From contig JAOTON010001820.1 in NCBI GenBank assembly GCA_034440635.1, forward strand, positions 891,001 to 955,000: a DNA stretch of 64,000 nt, written 5' to 3'. Both the position numbers and the translations under genes were made by a program. Position 1 is the first letter of the stretch, and each line of letters opens with the position of its first letter. Shown piece by piece: positions 11,852 through 24,190 of the stretch. The notes beneath the pieces were generated by a model. That model saw only the letters and a program-made list of their open reading frames with translations, ran no database searches and had not been told where the DNA came from. This DNA is from Lepas anatifera. Lineage: Eukaryota; Arthropoda; Thecostraca; Lepadidae.

Positions 11852-11985
11852 CATGGCATGTCGCCCCAGACAATCCTGCCTACGGCATGTCGCCCCAGAC
11901 AATCCTGCCTACGGTATGTCGCCCCAGACAATCCTGCCTACGGCATGTCACCCCAGACAATCCTGCCTACGGCATGTCGCCCCCC
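11852..11985. repeat. 29-bp minisatellite, about 4.5 copies
   Basis: Tandem copies of a unit containing GTCGCCCCAGACAATCCTGC with one or two substitutions per copy. Looser, unphased relatives of the GCCGCCCC part occur downstream to about 12110. Confidence 0.9.
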
Positions 11986-12442
11986 AGCTCGAAGAAGTTG
12001 CCAAAATGCCGCCCCTGTCCATTGCGTGCCGCCCCCTGATGCAAACAAATAACTGATCACCCCCTCATGTAATTCACGCCGCCCTGTTCTTAAAGTGCGG
12101 CCCCCGCACCCAGAAAATAATCCCTACTTATGACGTGCCAGCACACGGCTCAGGGTAGTCGCTCCTCCCTCGTCTATAGCACAGTCCTTGCGCATTGAAG
12201 TGCCCCTCTTCCACCTCATCTGGAAGTGCCACCGCACTACATGCTACATCCCCTCTCAGTCAACAAAGTTAAACCTGGCGAAAGTTTTACCCAAAGTACA
12301 ATCCTTGATCCGTATATACTTAAACAGGCTCCTCATAGCTCTTTAACACAATGTATGCACCACTTGTACACAGCTGGTACAACCCCACTGGATCTGCAGG
12401 CCAATGGACACAGACAGCTGTCAGCCGGGGAAGACACGGAAA
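11986..12442. other. Stretch with scattered GCCGCCCC motifs, no gene
   Basis: CCGCCCC-rich phrases recur irregularly, suggesting a decayed relative of the 29-bp array or an old element. No coding signal. Confidence 0.35.
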
Positions 12443-12530
12443 ATAATACTTCGCGTTGTTTGGCAGCAAAGAACAATAAAGAGATAGTGTCACTCAGCAC
12501 ATGTAGAGGCAGCTGAACGTTCGTGAAAAA
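12443..12530 (+). repeat. Dispersed repeat, copy 1
   Basis: Shares TTTGGCAGCAAAGAACA and CTCAGCAC with 15772-15872, followed by matching GGCAG-TGAA context. Family unknown. Confidence 0.6.
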
Positions 12531-15197
12531 CAGAAAAAGAAAGCTTGTTGTGTGAGGGGCGCAACAGGGCCAAAAATAGTAAACGGCAGTGTTTTCAAAG
12601 ACAGTCAGAGAAAATTGGGTGGCGTGGAGAGACTGGGTATTCTGGGGAGGTGAAAATGCATGTTTTGCCTACCCGGGACCCACAAGTGCAAGGAGCAGGG
12701 TTGAAAGGCGGCATGGGCTCAAAATTGATGATGATTTTAACGTTGGGATAGAGACAAATATTGGGCATTTGCGTGGTAAGGGCCATCTGTGTCTCCCCCC
12801 CACAATAACCTCTAGCCCCAAGTTAAAAGCATGTCGCTCGCTCCATCAGCCTGCCGCTCCCATTCATTAGCCGCCCCCTAAATGAAAATCCTGGTTGCGC
12901 GCCTGGGAAAACCACATTGTGTAGAAAGTCAAAAGTATTAACTGTATTATAAAATCGGGACGTTTTATCAGCGGCCTCCTGTCTTGCCATGGTGAGGAGT
13001 CATCACCCACACCAGGTAGTTAGCGAGCGTCTGTGACAGCCGTGATTAATAGACCCGGGTCCCCGCAGGACGCACCCGACGAGTGGGGGCCGATCTCGCC
13101 GTATTGGGCAGGTGATGCCAGTTCGGACCGCGCGTGAGGCCGACTGGCAACTCGTTATAAGGACGGGACGCGGCTTTTTGTCACCGACGGCACGTGCCCC
13201 GTCCAGAGATGAGAGATGATTGGCGACGACCAGTTGTCACAGTCCTGTCGGCGAAAGGTGTCAAGTGAATCTGGCCGACTGGAGAAACACCTGGTGCTTT
13301 TTGTGCGCCGCTTTTTGCACGCAAATACTGATGTCTTATCAAAGTAGTTTGTTATGACATAATTTTTAAGGTGACATCTGTCCGTCAGTTTTTCTCTCCG
13401 GTCATATTTGGGAGATGGAGTGAACTGAGGACGAAGAGCTTACAGTCATGAGCTGTTGGGAAATTTTGGAAGATCAATGCTCAAGAGCTTGATTATTCAA
13501 ATTTTCGCTCAGTAGGTTTGAAAATCAACTAGAAAAGGGTGAGGTGCCAATTAGTTTTTCCTGGCTAAACTTGGGTAGACATTTCCATAAATAACTAACC
13601 TTTTGTCGAAGGCCAGCTTGCTCTTACATTCCTGATTACTTAACATCCATACATATATTCAGAAAAGCACGCAATACACATGGGTTAAAAAATGAGCATA
13701 TGAGGTAAAAAAAGATGAAGAGGTAAGAAACCTATGCCCCACGTTTCAGCAGGCCAGGGGCAGGCGCAGGCAGGTCAGATCAGCGAATAGGTGGCCATGC
13801 ACACATACGATGCGGTGTACGATGTGGTATAAATAGATTAAAAGTGTGTGAGAAAAAAAATTAAATGACATAAAATAAAGTTAATTTGCCAGAAACTGCG
13901 TATGGGCAGGTAAGTAGGAGCTGAGAAGTCTCGCTTTATAACCTATGATCTCCAGTCAAATTCGAATAGCAGAGGAATAAACGAGAAAGAACCCTATACA
14001 TTTGGTAAGCATGCTGTGCTCTACTCACAGTACTGTACTGGAGGGCACGTCCGCAGCTTCTCCAAAGGGCATCTCAACGAAGACTGCCCTCAAAGTCAGC
14101 CATCCGTAGCCATTCCAAAAGAGTTCCACCACGCGCAGCCTGCCGAGGTCTGGAAGTTCCATCAGCCGCACGAGACAGCAGCAGCGGGGTGGGTCTACAA
14201 ATGTGACCTTAGTCTCCCGGGATCATAATAAATGATGCCTTTCCCGCAGAAACTGGCCTCCCTAGACACGCATCAATCGTCTGACCAAAGCCAGTCTGAC
14301 GAGTTGCGCAGAAGAAACACTGCCAAAGGCGTACGTGAAGCCACTCTCCCAAACGAACGGGAGCATCCGACATTTAGCCCTACACGAGGCGTATGTCAAC
14401 GGCTCCCAGCTCTCCCAAACCGATTGGCCTTTCTTTAGTCGTCACTGGAGGTCATTACCCCACCCCCTAAAGTCAGAGTTGATCTATCAACAAATGGTGC
14501 TGATTGTCTTCCAGTGTGATTGTTGCACCTGCAAACTGTCAAATTGGTTTCCGAGAATCCTCTCCGACAGGGAAAGACATGTCGACACCATAAAACCCTG
14601 GCAGTTGTTGCGTGGATAAGCCCAGACTATTGTTATCACCCTCTGGCACGTGCCCACCTACAACTGGGAAGGGGGCTAAGAACAGGGATTTGTCTACTCC
14701 CCCTTACATGTCCTGTAGATCCCGGTCCTCGCTGCAGGCAGGACGCTCCAAAAGTAGTTTCTTAGATTGAGACTTCTCCTTACCTTGTTTCGACGGTCTC
14801 CACGGTTGGAAAGCCTGTTAAATACGGAGACGTTACTGAGAACAGCTGCAGCTTTTTCAAGGCACGGGTGGAAGGGATGGGAGAACCACTCGGAGGTTTC
14901 CTCCCACATAATGTGGGCAGTGTTTCCGGAGAATCTGTTTAGAGCCTTTTGCCCTCACGCAGGCTGTGCGAGCGGCCTCGGCAGCGTCGTCTTTATCATT
15001 AGAAATACTCGCGATCTCGGACAACCCGCGAAAGCAAGGGTATCTATCATGAATCGGCCGTGAGGAACAGCAATAGCCGCTGGAAAGTTTTCTTGACGTA
15101 GCATTGCTAGTTGAACTACTTTGCCGTCCTTCATGCCGGCAAAATCCCCTACCCCAAATGGCGCCGTGACGTAACAACTGAGAACCTCCGCCCTACA
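12531..15197. other. Stretch with no recognisable gene
   Basis: Includes a GC-rich part at about 13030-13260. Frames of 60-106 codons at 14016-15177 on both strands match no family I recognise. No repeats seen apart from copy 1 just upstream. Confidence 0.45.
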
Positions 15198-15243
15198 CGG
15201 AGGTACCGAGGTACCTCCAGTACCTCGGTCGGAGGTACCGAGT
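15198..15243. repeat. Cluster of GGTACC inverted repeats (hairpin-forming)
   Basis: GGAGGTACC and GGTACCTCC lie two bases apart, followed by TACCTCGG and another GGAGGTACCGAG. The segment can fold into alternative short hairpins. No associated gene. Confidence 0.6.
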
Positions 15244-17209
15244 TTAATATAATATCATGCCAAGTGTTCAGAGTGATAGGTTGAAAATGTACAAAGTGTT
15301 CTGTAATTAGTGGGCGCCGCCGCGATATAAGCCTTGGGCTTTTGCGCCGTACCACACCTGTATACTCTGCATTTCAAATTATGTCGGAAAATAAAGTTGA
15401 TGTTATGTTATGTTACACCAATACGTTCAGTTCGAAATACCACAGTGTGTTGTGCAACGGATGAGCTGGTTACAAGGAATATTAAGGAATTTAATTTTCT
15501 GAGGTTCGATAAATAATTATTGTTATGCACCTTATATTACCTTCATCGTCTTATTTAGTGACGACTTTAAAAATCAATGGCTAATTCACTCGATAATTTC
15601 CTCATCCGTAGCTCTTTTGATGAAATAAGGCGTAACTCCTCCCAATAAGCGGTCAATTATATTTGAAGTCAGAATGGTGCTATCTCTTTCTCACTGTTTG
15701 TTGTTCCGGGAAAAGTGAATGCCTTTCACTTGGTGCAGTAGAACTTGCTCCCCTTTAGAAACGCACCATGTCGTATACTTTGCGTTATTTGGCAGCAAAG
15801 AACATTAAGGGATTGTGCCCCTCAGCACCTGTTCGGGCAGTTGAAGGTTTATGAAGGGCCCATCAGGGACGAGGGTAAAAATAAAAGCCAGCAAGTCTTA
15901 AAGATAGCTATTTCCACCTCATTTGAAAACTGTTTTTACTAATATTTATATATCGAATCGTGAGTTGTATCTCTCATGCTCCCCATATCATTCGGTTTTA
16001 CACGGGCAGTTAGTTCTTGCTTGGTACCTTAAGAGTTGTTTTCTACAGCGACCGGTTTTTTAGAGCAGCCTGAAGAAAGTACTGCTGGACAGCAGCATCT
16101 TGCACACAAGTCGTAGCCGAGTGAAAACGGACTTATCTTATATAAGAGGGCAGCTCTTGCGTGCAGGGTGGCGGGCGGGTTCTCTGAAGCTTTTTTAGCC
16201 CTTATAATGAGGAGTCTGGGACATTGGCTCATTTTTCACAACAGCCTCACAGCTCAATCCTCTGAGCGGGCCCAGGTATGGGATAATCCCATTGGGTGGT
16301 CGCCCTGGCTACCTCACGTATATACATACATGGGCGGGGAAGGAGAGGCCAGAGAAGGTCGTCCCCCCAGTGTATACTTCAACATTTTGTGTAATGGCAA
16401 CTGACCATTTGTTGCTGCTGGATACAAGTTGACATAAATAGGATGTTTGGTTGGCAAGCTCGGCGTCTGTGCGGCCACGCTCAGGGTACTGCGCCAGTGC
16501 AGCGGCGGGCCGCGCGCGGCCTCGGCTGGTAGGCACCACCGCAGTGACTGCACACTAATGCCACGCCGGCGCCGTTTAGTTCCAGCAGGATCGCCAGCGT
16601 GGCGGCCGCTCCAGACGCCTTCTGCAGGCAATGAAGGGCAGCGTGGCCAGCCACCGCGGCGGTGCTGACTCCGGCACCGTCCGACGCCCTCACCAGAGGC
16701 TCAGACGTCACCGCACTGGGCTGGCCGGCCGTGGCGAGCCCCCTGAATCACGGCCGCGCTCTCCGTCTGTGGTTCACCGACTCACGGAACCTTCCGTGCT
16801 GGAGGTGCTTACGTGGTAGCTTTTCGACCGTTTCCACAGGCTCATGCTGTATATTGAGGAGGTGCCTTTCTGGCTGAGCGGGTGGCCGGGCTGGGTCCCA
16901 GTGCCACGTGGCGGAGCCCCAGTCAGCGGCGGTGCGCTGCCATCTCTGTCAGGGTCTCCGCTCTGCTGGTGTCTCTGTCAGGGTCTCCGCTCTGCCGTTC
17001 AGCAGTTCCTAGACAGAGCAGCGAAGAGACCGTGACGGCCTTCTCACCGCTCGGCAGATTATGCCTATCATTAGTTCCTTTAATTCAGTTTCAGGTTTCT
17101 CATTTATTTCAGGTTGAGGGGTTTCAGGTTCTTTCGATTTGATCAAGGCCTCGAAATTCACTGATGGTTGGTGCAGTCCATTTGTCCAGCCACGCTGATC
17201 CCCTGGAAG
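15244..17209. other. Stretch with one dispersed-repeat copy and a GC-rich block
   Basis: Position 15772-15872 holds copy 2 of the dispersed repeat. About 16440-17060 is CpG-dense with open frames to 105 codons and a short direct repeat of TCTGTCAGGGTCTCCGCTC at 16946-16998. No recognised domain. Confidence 0.4.
15772..15872 (+). repeat. Dispersed repeat, copy 2
   Basis: Counterpart of 12443-12530, sharing TTTGGCAGCAAAGAACA. About 3.3 kb apart in the same orientation. Confidence 0.6.
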
Positions 17210-17459
17210 CAGGGGTGTGGATTTATATATCTTTGAGGGTGCCCGGGCACCCCAATGAAACGTTGAGTTAGTGTTAAAAAAATCATTGAAATTTAATTAG
17301 TAATCATTTTGAGGACTTTAAACTGGTTTTATTTGCTTCAGGAGGCCTGTGCGTGGGCCAACACAACGATACTATCACGCTAGCTATTTTTGTGTGGTGG
17401 TTATTGACATTCTATCAAATGTGGGCACCCCCAATGGTTTTCGGAAATCCACGCCCCTG
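17210..17459. mobile_element. 250-bp hAT-type MITE
   Basis: Terminal inverted repeats begin CAGGGGTGTGGATTT at the left and CAGGGGCGTGGATTT (reverse complement) at the right. Flanks CCTGGAAG (17202-17209) and CCTGGAAA (17460-17467) match at 7 of 8 bases, as expected of a hAT-type duplication. No coding capacity. Confidence 0.8.
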
Positions 17460-17467
17460 CCTGGAAA

Positions 17468-18839
17468 CCAATACGGGACCAGCTGACTAGTTTAGCCTAG
17501 CTTAGCCTAGCTTTTAACTAAGCACCCTCAAACCACATTTTACATTGGAAATGTGTCTTTCGTGATTGAAGTCAATAGCAAAACGTAGACAAATATGTTC
17601 ATTAATTATAAAACCTCATTTGAAGTAGTAAATTCCTGTTCCGATTTGGAAATATATTAGCTTCTGTAGAGGGTAAGATCTAGTGCTAGCGAAAGCCTTA
17701 CCAACTCACCGCTCGGTGGCTAGAAAGTGAAGTATCTCCATGTGCAGAATAGATTCTGTCATTTCCTTTGCGAGCTTCGGAGTTCGGAATCGGGGCTGTA
17801 GGGTGCTGTGCGTGACTTCCTGCAGATTGTCTACATTCTTATGTAAAATGATGTGAAAAGGGATTTTGTACATGGGCTCAAAAGGCATCCAAATATTTTG
17901 ATACAAATATTTCGAAGTCTTCCAGATATGGTCAATTATAAGACCCTGTATATTACCGTACAACTTTCCCTAATGCCCAGTATATGTTTCTGAACTCAAC
18001 ATGTCGTACTTTGTATTGTTGACCCCCCGGTCCCTCCGCGTTGACACCCCTTTCTCTGCGGGGCGTCACAGGCAGCATCAGTGCACTGGACATGACCTCC
18101 ACGCGTAGGACGCAGAACGCACCTGCTGCCCGCCCTCACCCCTTCTGCTTGCCGCTCTTGTTTTCACAATCAGCGTTCATTCAGGTAAGCTACCTCACTA
18201 CCTGTTGGCCTTCCCCCTACCCCTCCCCAATTTGCCTAGCAATCTCGTGCGAGGCGGTGGGAGCGAGGACTCACCCCTCGTCTTGGAGCGAAACGGTCAT
18301 ACACGGTCGCTCAAGCCTGCCAGCATCCTCGCTACTGCGTCGCGGCGCCTCCGGGAGAATGGCCTGGGGGCAGGCGGCACTGCCTCGGGCGTCACGCCTG
18401 ATCGGAGCAGGGTCACTGCACGGGCAGCAGCGCCAGCCACCTGTTGTCCAAGCAGAGCCTGGTGGTGTTTGGAGGAGTGGGATCAGACCATGAAGTCGCC
18501 TGGGCTTCGATACCAATTTATCTGAAGTATGACTTGATGCTACTTTTGCTTGCGACTCTCAGCAGTGTGCGCAGCTTGACGCGCGCACTGGATGGGGCCT
18601 CGGAAGCCGCCCACCTCTTCTTCCCAGGTGGCCAGAGAACCGCTCGTAGCCGAAAAACGATACTCGGCTTATTTGAGAGAACTTAACGGTGCGTCGACTG
18701 GTAAAATAATTGTGAAAATCGGTCGAAAGTTTTTTTGACTTAGAGTTTCAAAATCAGACCTGCATTTTGAGATTTTCACAATCGCGCGGTCGGACCAGTT
18801 TGCCTGCATTGGAGACCGAAGTGGTGACGTCATAACGCT
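17468..18839. other. Stretch with GC-rich block, no recognised gene
   Basis: About 18030-18480 is GC-rich with frames to 150 codons. CAG followed by GTAAGC at about 18182-18190 resembles a splice donor, but one such motif is expected by chance. AATTGTGAAAATC and GATTTTCACAATC at about 18705 and 18771 form a loose dyad. Confidence 0.35.
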
Positions 18840-19400
18840 ATATAACCGGGATTATATGTCAAAGTCACCTCACTTCATGAAGGCCAAGGTCAAATGTCAC
18901 AGGTCAAGGTCATATCAGCAATTTCAAAGTCATTGACCCCAGTGCTTCCGGTCAAATGGCGTTACCCCATTTGACGTATACTATGCTATGACGTCATAGT
19001 ATAGGCACCTCAATGTAAAGGTCAAAGTCCAAGGTCATTGGTAAAAGTCAATTCTCATTTCCTGCTAAACATCTGCTAAAATGCTAGTCAGAGTGTACAT
19101 TATAGGTAATATGTCATATTGTGACCTCATATATCAATGACCTTGAATGACCTTGACCCCAAAATAGTAGGAAAGGTTCTTTGCGACCTTCCCTCTATGA
19201 CCTTGGTCCGTCTTTAGCTTATTTCCGTCCTTTTTCCCGCACAATCACGGCATTTCCCAATAGGTCCCGAGTATGGCCAATATTTGATCTTTATGAACTC
19301 GTTTGACCTTGAAGATATTAGCCTAGGTCAATGAAAATTGGTCATGATGTTGATCACCATAGCCCTCATCCACCGTCCAACCAGCCTTTTTCTATGCTCC
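18840..19400. repeat. AGGTCA/TGACCT-rich interspersed repeat
   Basis: Many AGGTCA and TGACC(T/C) half-sites, with TGACGTCATA near 18827 and again near 18990. Part of it (TGACCTTGACCCCAAAAT, CCCGCACAATCACGG) reappears in diverged form at 50980-51210. No reading frame. Confidence 0.6.
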
Positions 19401-19506
19401 TAAGTTCCCGAGATCTTAGGGGGCCTACCAGGCCCCCCTGCAGTGCGTGTTATTGCCAGACCCTCTCCAGTGCGGGTGTGAAGAACTGAATTGCGATAAA
19501 TGGAAT

Positions 19507-19530
19507 TCGAACGCATTATAATGCGTTCGA
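19507..19530. repeat. 24-bp perfect palindrome
   Basis: The half-site TCGAACGCATTA is followed immediately by its exact reverse complement. Likely a hairpin or a dimer-binding site; function unknown. Confidence 0.85.
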
Positions 19531-21690
19531 TGGGACCGGATTGTCCCATCACTGACTAAATTATAAATATTATGGCATTCTCGTTTAAGGGGTTTGTAAT
19601 TTCAGGGTTGTTTGACTTCTGCCTGAATGCAGAAGTTGTGATAGCAACAGGTGCCGTTTGGTGATCTAGCGAAACAATTGACAATTTTAAGAAAAATGGA
19701 GAGACGGCGACCAGGTTCTATAATTTTCCTGGAAATATACTGGCAAGGATGTGTTTGTATAGAACCAGTAGTGTCGACCCTGGTGTCTGTAGCTTTGTCT
19801 GTCTAACCACCTCGCCTCCCGGATATCACGGACATGGTAAAATGGTGAACTGTGCAGCTAAGATTAGAACACTGCCCCCCCGCCCTGTCCCTGTCGTGCT
19901 GCCACCTACACGTCTGTTTATCCTACTCCCATGACCTTTCCTATACTTTGCAAACTGGCATTCTGTTTTTATTCAAACATTGGCTTTAGTCAACCTTGTG
20001 AGGTTTGAAAGTGCTTTCATGCGTTTACAACTGGTATTTTGCACAAAACCTGCTTGTAATTCAGAACCCGTAACAGGTTCTATTTGGATGGATGTGGGAA
20101 AGACAAAATGACTCAGAAACCATGCCGGGCAGCACTAGGGCATCATCTTCGCGAGAACCGATGCTCCGCCGGAAAGTTGTCAGTTGTGGCATATGAGACT
20201 CAAGGCCTCGTCACTCTGTGATAATGCTGCTGCTGCTGCGTGCCATAGCTCTGGGGCAGCTCCATAAAACTGCTGGCCAATTTGACGTTCTGGGAGGCGG
20301 GGCGGCGCGGCGCCGTGAGAACGGTGCTGCTCGCCACGCGGTGACTCACCAGCCTGCCAGCTTTCCACGCTACCCCACACTTCCCGCAAGCCACCGCGCT
20401 CAGGGCGGCGCGGCTATCAGTGCGACGTCTCGAGTCTTTACAGGTGTGAATCACGCATGACTGGATCCCTGGCGAGTGATAGCTTTGTCATCGATTGTTC
20501 AGGGGGTGAAACAAGCATGAGCGTTGAGCAATGGCAACTAGACGTTTTCAGACTTTCACCAGTAATCTAATTTTCCGGTTTAAGCTATTTTGAAGTAATT
20601 GTCCCAATGCTTAACCGGTGTGGGGCTAGACAGATGCAAAAACACATTTCACACTGAGAAGGCAAGGCCACCTCGACCTCATCCAAAGGTTCCGGCGGCG
20701 CTGCCCCTCGCCGCCTGCACGGGCCGACGTGACCCAGACGGCGGGCGTCAACTTCTGATTGGTGCAGTGTTGCACAGTTGCAGTTCCAATAGAAGGTGGC
20801 GTCATGGTCAGCGCCGAACTGCCTGTGACGGGGCGACCAGCCGGTGATTCAATTTAGCGGCGTCAACTTATCCAATTGTGGGTGGCAGTGGTACCAGACC
20901 CAGACGGTGCCGTCTGAAATCAGCTGACAGACTGCTGGGGAGAGGGCATGGACGCCCGAGCTGCCAACCAATGTCTGCAGGCTTCATCACAGTGCTGACT
21001 TTTTTTATAAGTGCAGAGTCGGATTACCTTTCGTCTTTTGATCGCAAGTTTTATAGATGCTGGAATTCAGAAATCATGTAATCCTTTTCGCAGTTATGAG
21101 AAGAGATAAGGTTTACGCTGTCTTTTCGTAACCCAGGTGCTTTTTCTGAACGCTCGCTGAGGGCTGTACTTGTTTTTCACTTGAAACCCTACACCCGTGC
21201 AATGGCAGTACGGGACGTATGAAGGGCGCGCCAGTGTATGGCCGTAAGAAACACCCAGCTGAACATGTAGCTAAGCCATGCCTAGTTACAAGTGTGTGCT
21301 TCACGTAAGAGGCATTCTGGTTCCGGCCAAGTTATCCGACAGAAGTGTGATTTTTCCGGAATCCGAAATCCGGCTGGAATTTAACTGCAATCTGGTCGGA
21401 TTTGCCGTGCTGTTTTTTTAGAAATACGTATTTTTTGACAGTGCCACGAATAAAAACATCCTCAACATGATGTTTAAAGATGGGTCCCACATTTACTCCG
21501 TGTGTTTTTAGAGGTGTTGCTTGGTCGAATTTTTGACACGCAATTGCTGGAGACATTGACGGGGACCGCATAACTATGTCCCTCGGGCTTTTTTGCAGAT
21601 TGGCTTTTTTGCACCCACGGCGCTCAGCGCTGCTTTTCTTGGTATACCTTTACTCTGCTCGTTTTTGCGACTTCTGTCCAAATTTTGGGC
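19531..21690. other. Stretch with GC-rich blocks, no recognised gene
   Basis: GC-rich parts at about 20280-20440 and 20690-20960 give frames up to 84 codons with no recognisable domain. No repeats seen. Confidence 0.45.
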
Positions 21691-21699
21691 ACATGTCAT

Positions 21700-22126
21700 T
21701 GCAGGTCAGGTCACCAGTACAGGCCAAGTGACCACACGCTTAATATAGCATAAGTAAGAAGAGCATTTACAATAGCATCTATATATCTGAAATCCATAAT
21801 GAATAATTGTCCCACCAGGTGCTTCAAGAGTTCGATCGAAATTCTTGGCATCAATAACCTAGGGTCAGGTATGAGTATCTAGGTCAGGTATGACCTCTTC
21901 ATTAGAAATGCATTCCCAAAATGGTTTAAACTCATTGACTTAGTCGGTAATGTAGATACAGCGCTTATTTTGACGTCATTGGGCTTGTTTTATCTGTGCT
22001 GTTTTTATTCTTGACGTTCTGACTCAATTTGATCTTGACCTGACCCTAGGTCAGGTCAAATATTAAGCTTGACCTAGCAAGTCCATATTATAAATCATTC
22101 GATTCGGCTTGGTGAGAGGTTCACAC

Positions 22127-22130
<4 letters not shown>
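21700..22130 (+). mobile_element. Left inverted-repeat arm of second long-inverted-repeat element
   Basis: Reverse-complement homologue of 1609-2030, sharing GCAGGTCAGGTCACCAGTAC-type start, a central AGGTCAGGTCAAAT palindrome and TCATTCGATTCGGCTTGGTG. It ends at the (AT)n tract at 22131. The opposite arm is recognisable at about 23926-24190. Confidence 0.65.
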
Positions 22131-22202
<72 letters not shown>

Positions 22203-22382
22203 CAGGGAGAGTGCGAAGTCCGGGAGTTCGCGGACTCCCTAGGGATTTCACGAAATCACTGACCAGCCAGGGGAGTTCATGAAATCCCTAGGTGACCAGG
22301 GAGCTCATGAAATCCCTGGACTTAGAAGTCAGGGAGTTCGCGAAATCCCGGATAAACACTCAGGGAGTTCGCGAATTTCCTG
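22131..22382 (+). repeat. Inverted arm A: (AT)n tract plus six 18-bp palindromes
   Basis: About 70 bp of (AT)n is followed by TACAGGGAGAGTGCGAAG and then six sites of the form GGGAKTTCGCGAAATCCC at 22222, 22242, 22271, 22299, 22332 and 22363. Arm B at 25279-25545 has the same order in reverse, with the same junction sequence. Confidence 0.8.
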
Positions 22383-22789
22383 ACATTTAGTCAGCTCAAG
22401 GATGACTAGCTAGGTTTACGGAATATTGTTTTTATGATTTATTTCTAACAGTAACCGGACATTTTCCGTAAAAATCACGTATAAGGGAGGTTTTAAGCTA
22501 AATATTAGGAAGGTTTAAAGCTAAATATAAGGAAGGTCATAATTTTATTGTTGAGGTCGTAGCGATACATTTATCAAGTTTCACCTATAAATATTGTATT
22601 GTAAAGTAAAAGTTAAGTTGCTGCTGATTGCAAATGTGGATCGCGGGAGAGAAAGACAATGGCCCCTGGTGGTTCCAAAACGCCCTGGTCCACTCCTGAA
22701 ATTTTGTTTCCCACACAATCCCCCACAGAATACATCTTCGCCTTCACTGTGATTTGGTACTTGGTTATTTTATATTCATGATTATTTTA
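22383..22789. other. Stretch with no recognisable feature
   Basis: AT-leaning DNA; a short direct repeat around GCTAAATAT-AGGAAGGT at about 22495-22535 is the only structure seen. Confidence 0.5.
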
Positions 22790-23067
22790 TACGCGGATAG
22801 AGGGGGACAAAGGGGGGCAGGTGCCCCACCTCCCCCCGATCGACTCTTGGCGCCCCCTGAAATGGTCCCGGCGCCACTTTGAAATGTCGCTTTCCATTCC
22901 TCGTCCCTAGGGATGTAAGAATCGGCGCCCACTGATAGCATTTTGCGCCCACCTGATAGGTTTTTCCGGTAAAAAAGGCACTCCCCTGGTCCGGATGGTG
23001 CCCCCGCCCTTTCCCCCGCCCCCCGGGAAGATGCCCCCCCGATCGGCAATCCTGGATCCGCCTATGA
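22790..23067. mobile_element. GGCGGATCC-type MITE-like repeat
   Basis: Starts TACGCGGATAGAGGGGG and ends CAATCCTGGATCCGCCTATG, giving partly complementary ends, with an interior rich in GGCGCC(C/A). Related fragments lie at 44571-44700, 60687-60800 and 63058-63225. No TSD could be fixed. Confidence 0.55.
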
Positions 23068-23333
23068 TAGATCTGTATATTTAGTATTATACATATGCAG
23101 TGCATGGATTCAGCATAACTACCCAAGTATTCGATAAAAAGTGGTCTACGCTATCACCACGTTTCATAATTATGTGACGCTACGGTTATTTTATATCAAA
23201 TCTGCATCACAGAATAACGTTACGGTATTTTGTGTAGGTTGCATTATTATGGAATTTTACCTGCGGATACGATAAAGAAAATGGTACGAAGTCTATGGCT
23301 TGATAACTAGAATAAATCTGGGTATAACACAGT

Positions 23334-23631
23334 TCAAAAAATGGCAGAAATATTTGCTCTACTTAAAAATGGAATAAATGCTCGGCAATGGCGCAACGCA
23401 CTTACTTTTGAGCAAACTACGCCATCCGAAAAAGAATGTGCCCGACGCTCACATTTTTGAAAACTCATCACGTTTCTTTTGGCTGGTGGTGTCGATGAGG
23501 TGCCGGTCACCGAGATCAATTGCAAAGTCTCTTATGACTATGCCTTTTGATGGCTTAAAATCATCACAGTCAAAAACGTTTGGTATGAGTCTGAAACTAG
23601 TTTCGCGAGATGCAATTTTTAAGACGTGCAA
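23334..23631 (-). pseudogene. Degenerate coding remnant inside second long-inverted-repeat element
   Basis: Two consecutive minus-strand frames (60 codons from 23631 and 63 from 23525) lie just inside the element's right arm, and the sequence composition looks coding (for example FDCDDFKPSKGIVIRDF, then stops). I do not recognise the family; a transposon-borne gene is an inference from position only. It is not the Myb/SANT gene of the copy at 1-2030. Confidence 0.3.
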
Positions 23632-24190
23632 TGCCAGGGGTCTGAGCCACCTTCACCCTGACGAGGGGGTGGGTTACGATCCCCCTAAAATCTAAAAACT
23701 ACGCTAGTTAGCGAAAAAGTAAATGACATTAAGTAGCACAACCTAAGCTTTAAAGGAAGTGTTCTATACATTCTTTTGTCGGGTAAAATCTGACGGCATT
23801 GGAAGCCAAAAATGGCATAGTATGGATATGGTGATATAACTTAAATACAGTTCTTCAGTCCTACCATCTGATGTAGAAGAGATACAATATATAAGGATTC
23901 ACTATCTGAAGCTTTTCTGCAAGCGACGTCGAATGATTAATAATGTGACTATTCTAGGTCAAAGCTAAGATTTGACCTGACCTTGCATCAGGTCAATATC
24001 GAATTGGGTCAGAATGCATATCATTAGAACTGCAGAAACAAGACAACCCCAATGATGTAAAAATATAAAATTTAGCTCCGTTCCCAACAAAATTAGTATT
24101 ATAATTATATTGAAAAACCCAAGGGGTATGCTTACCCAACCCCGCCCCGGCCATGCACGTACTCGGTACAAAGTCGGTCAGGTGCACCAA
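23632..24190 (-). mobile_element. Right inverted-repeat arm of second long-inverted-repeat element
   Basis: GGGGTCTGAGCCACCTTC at about 23637 matches the inner boundary motif at about 1345. About 23926-24060 (TCGAATGATTA, ATTTGACCTGACCTTG, ATTAGAACTGCAGA) matches 1625-1730 in the same orientation. Heavily diverged. Confidence 0.6.

Noticed and set aside
18182..18190. Splice donor CAG/GTAAGC after a GC-rich frame
   Set aside because: A single consensus donor is expected by chance at this length; no acceptor, domain or second exon was found.
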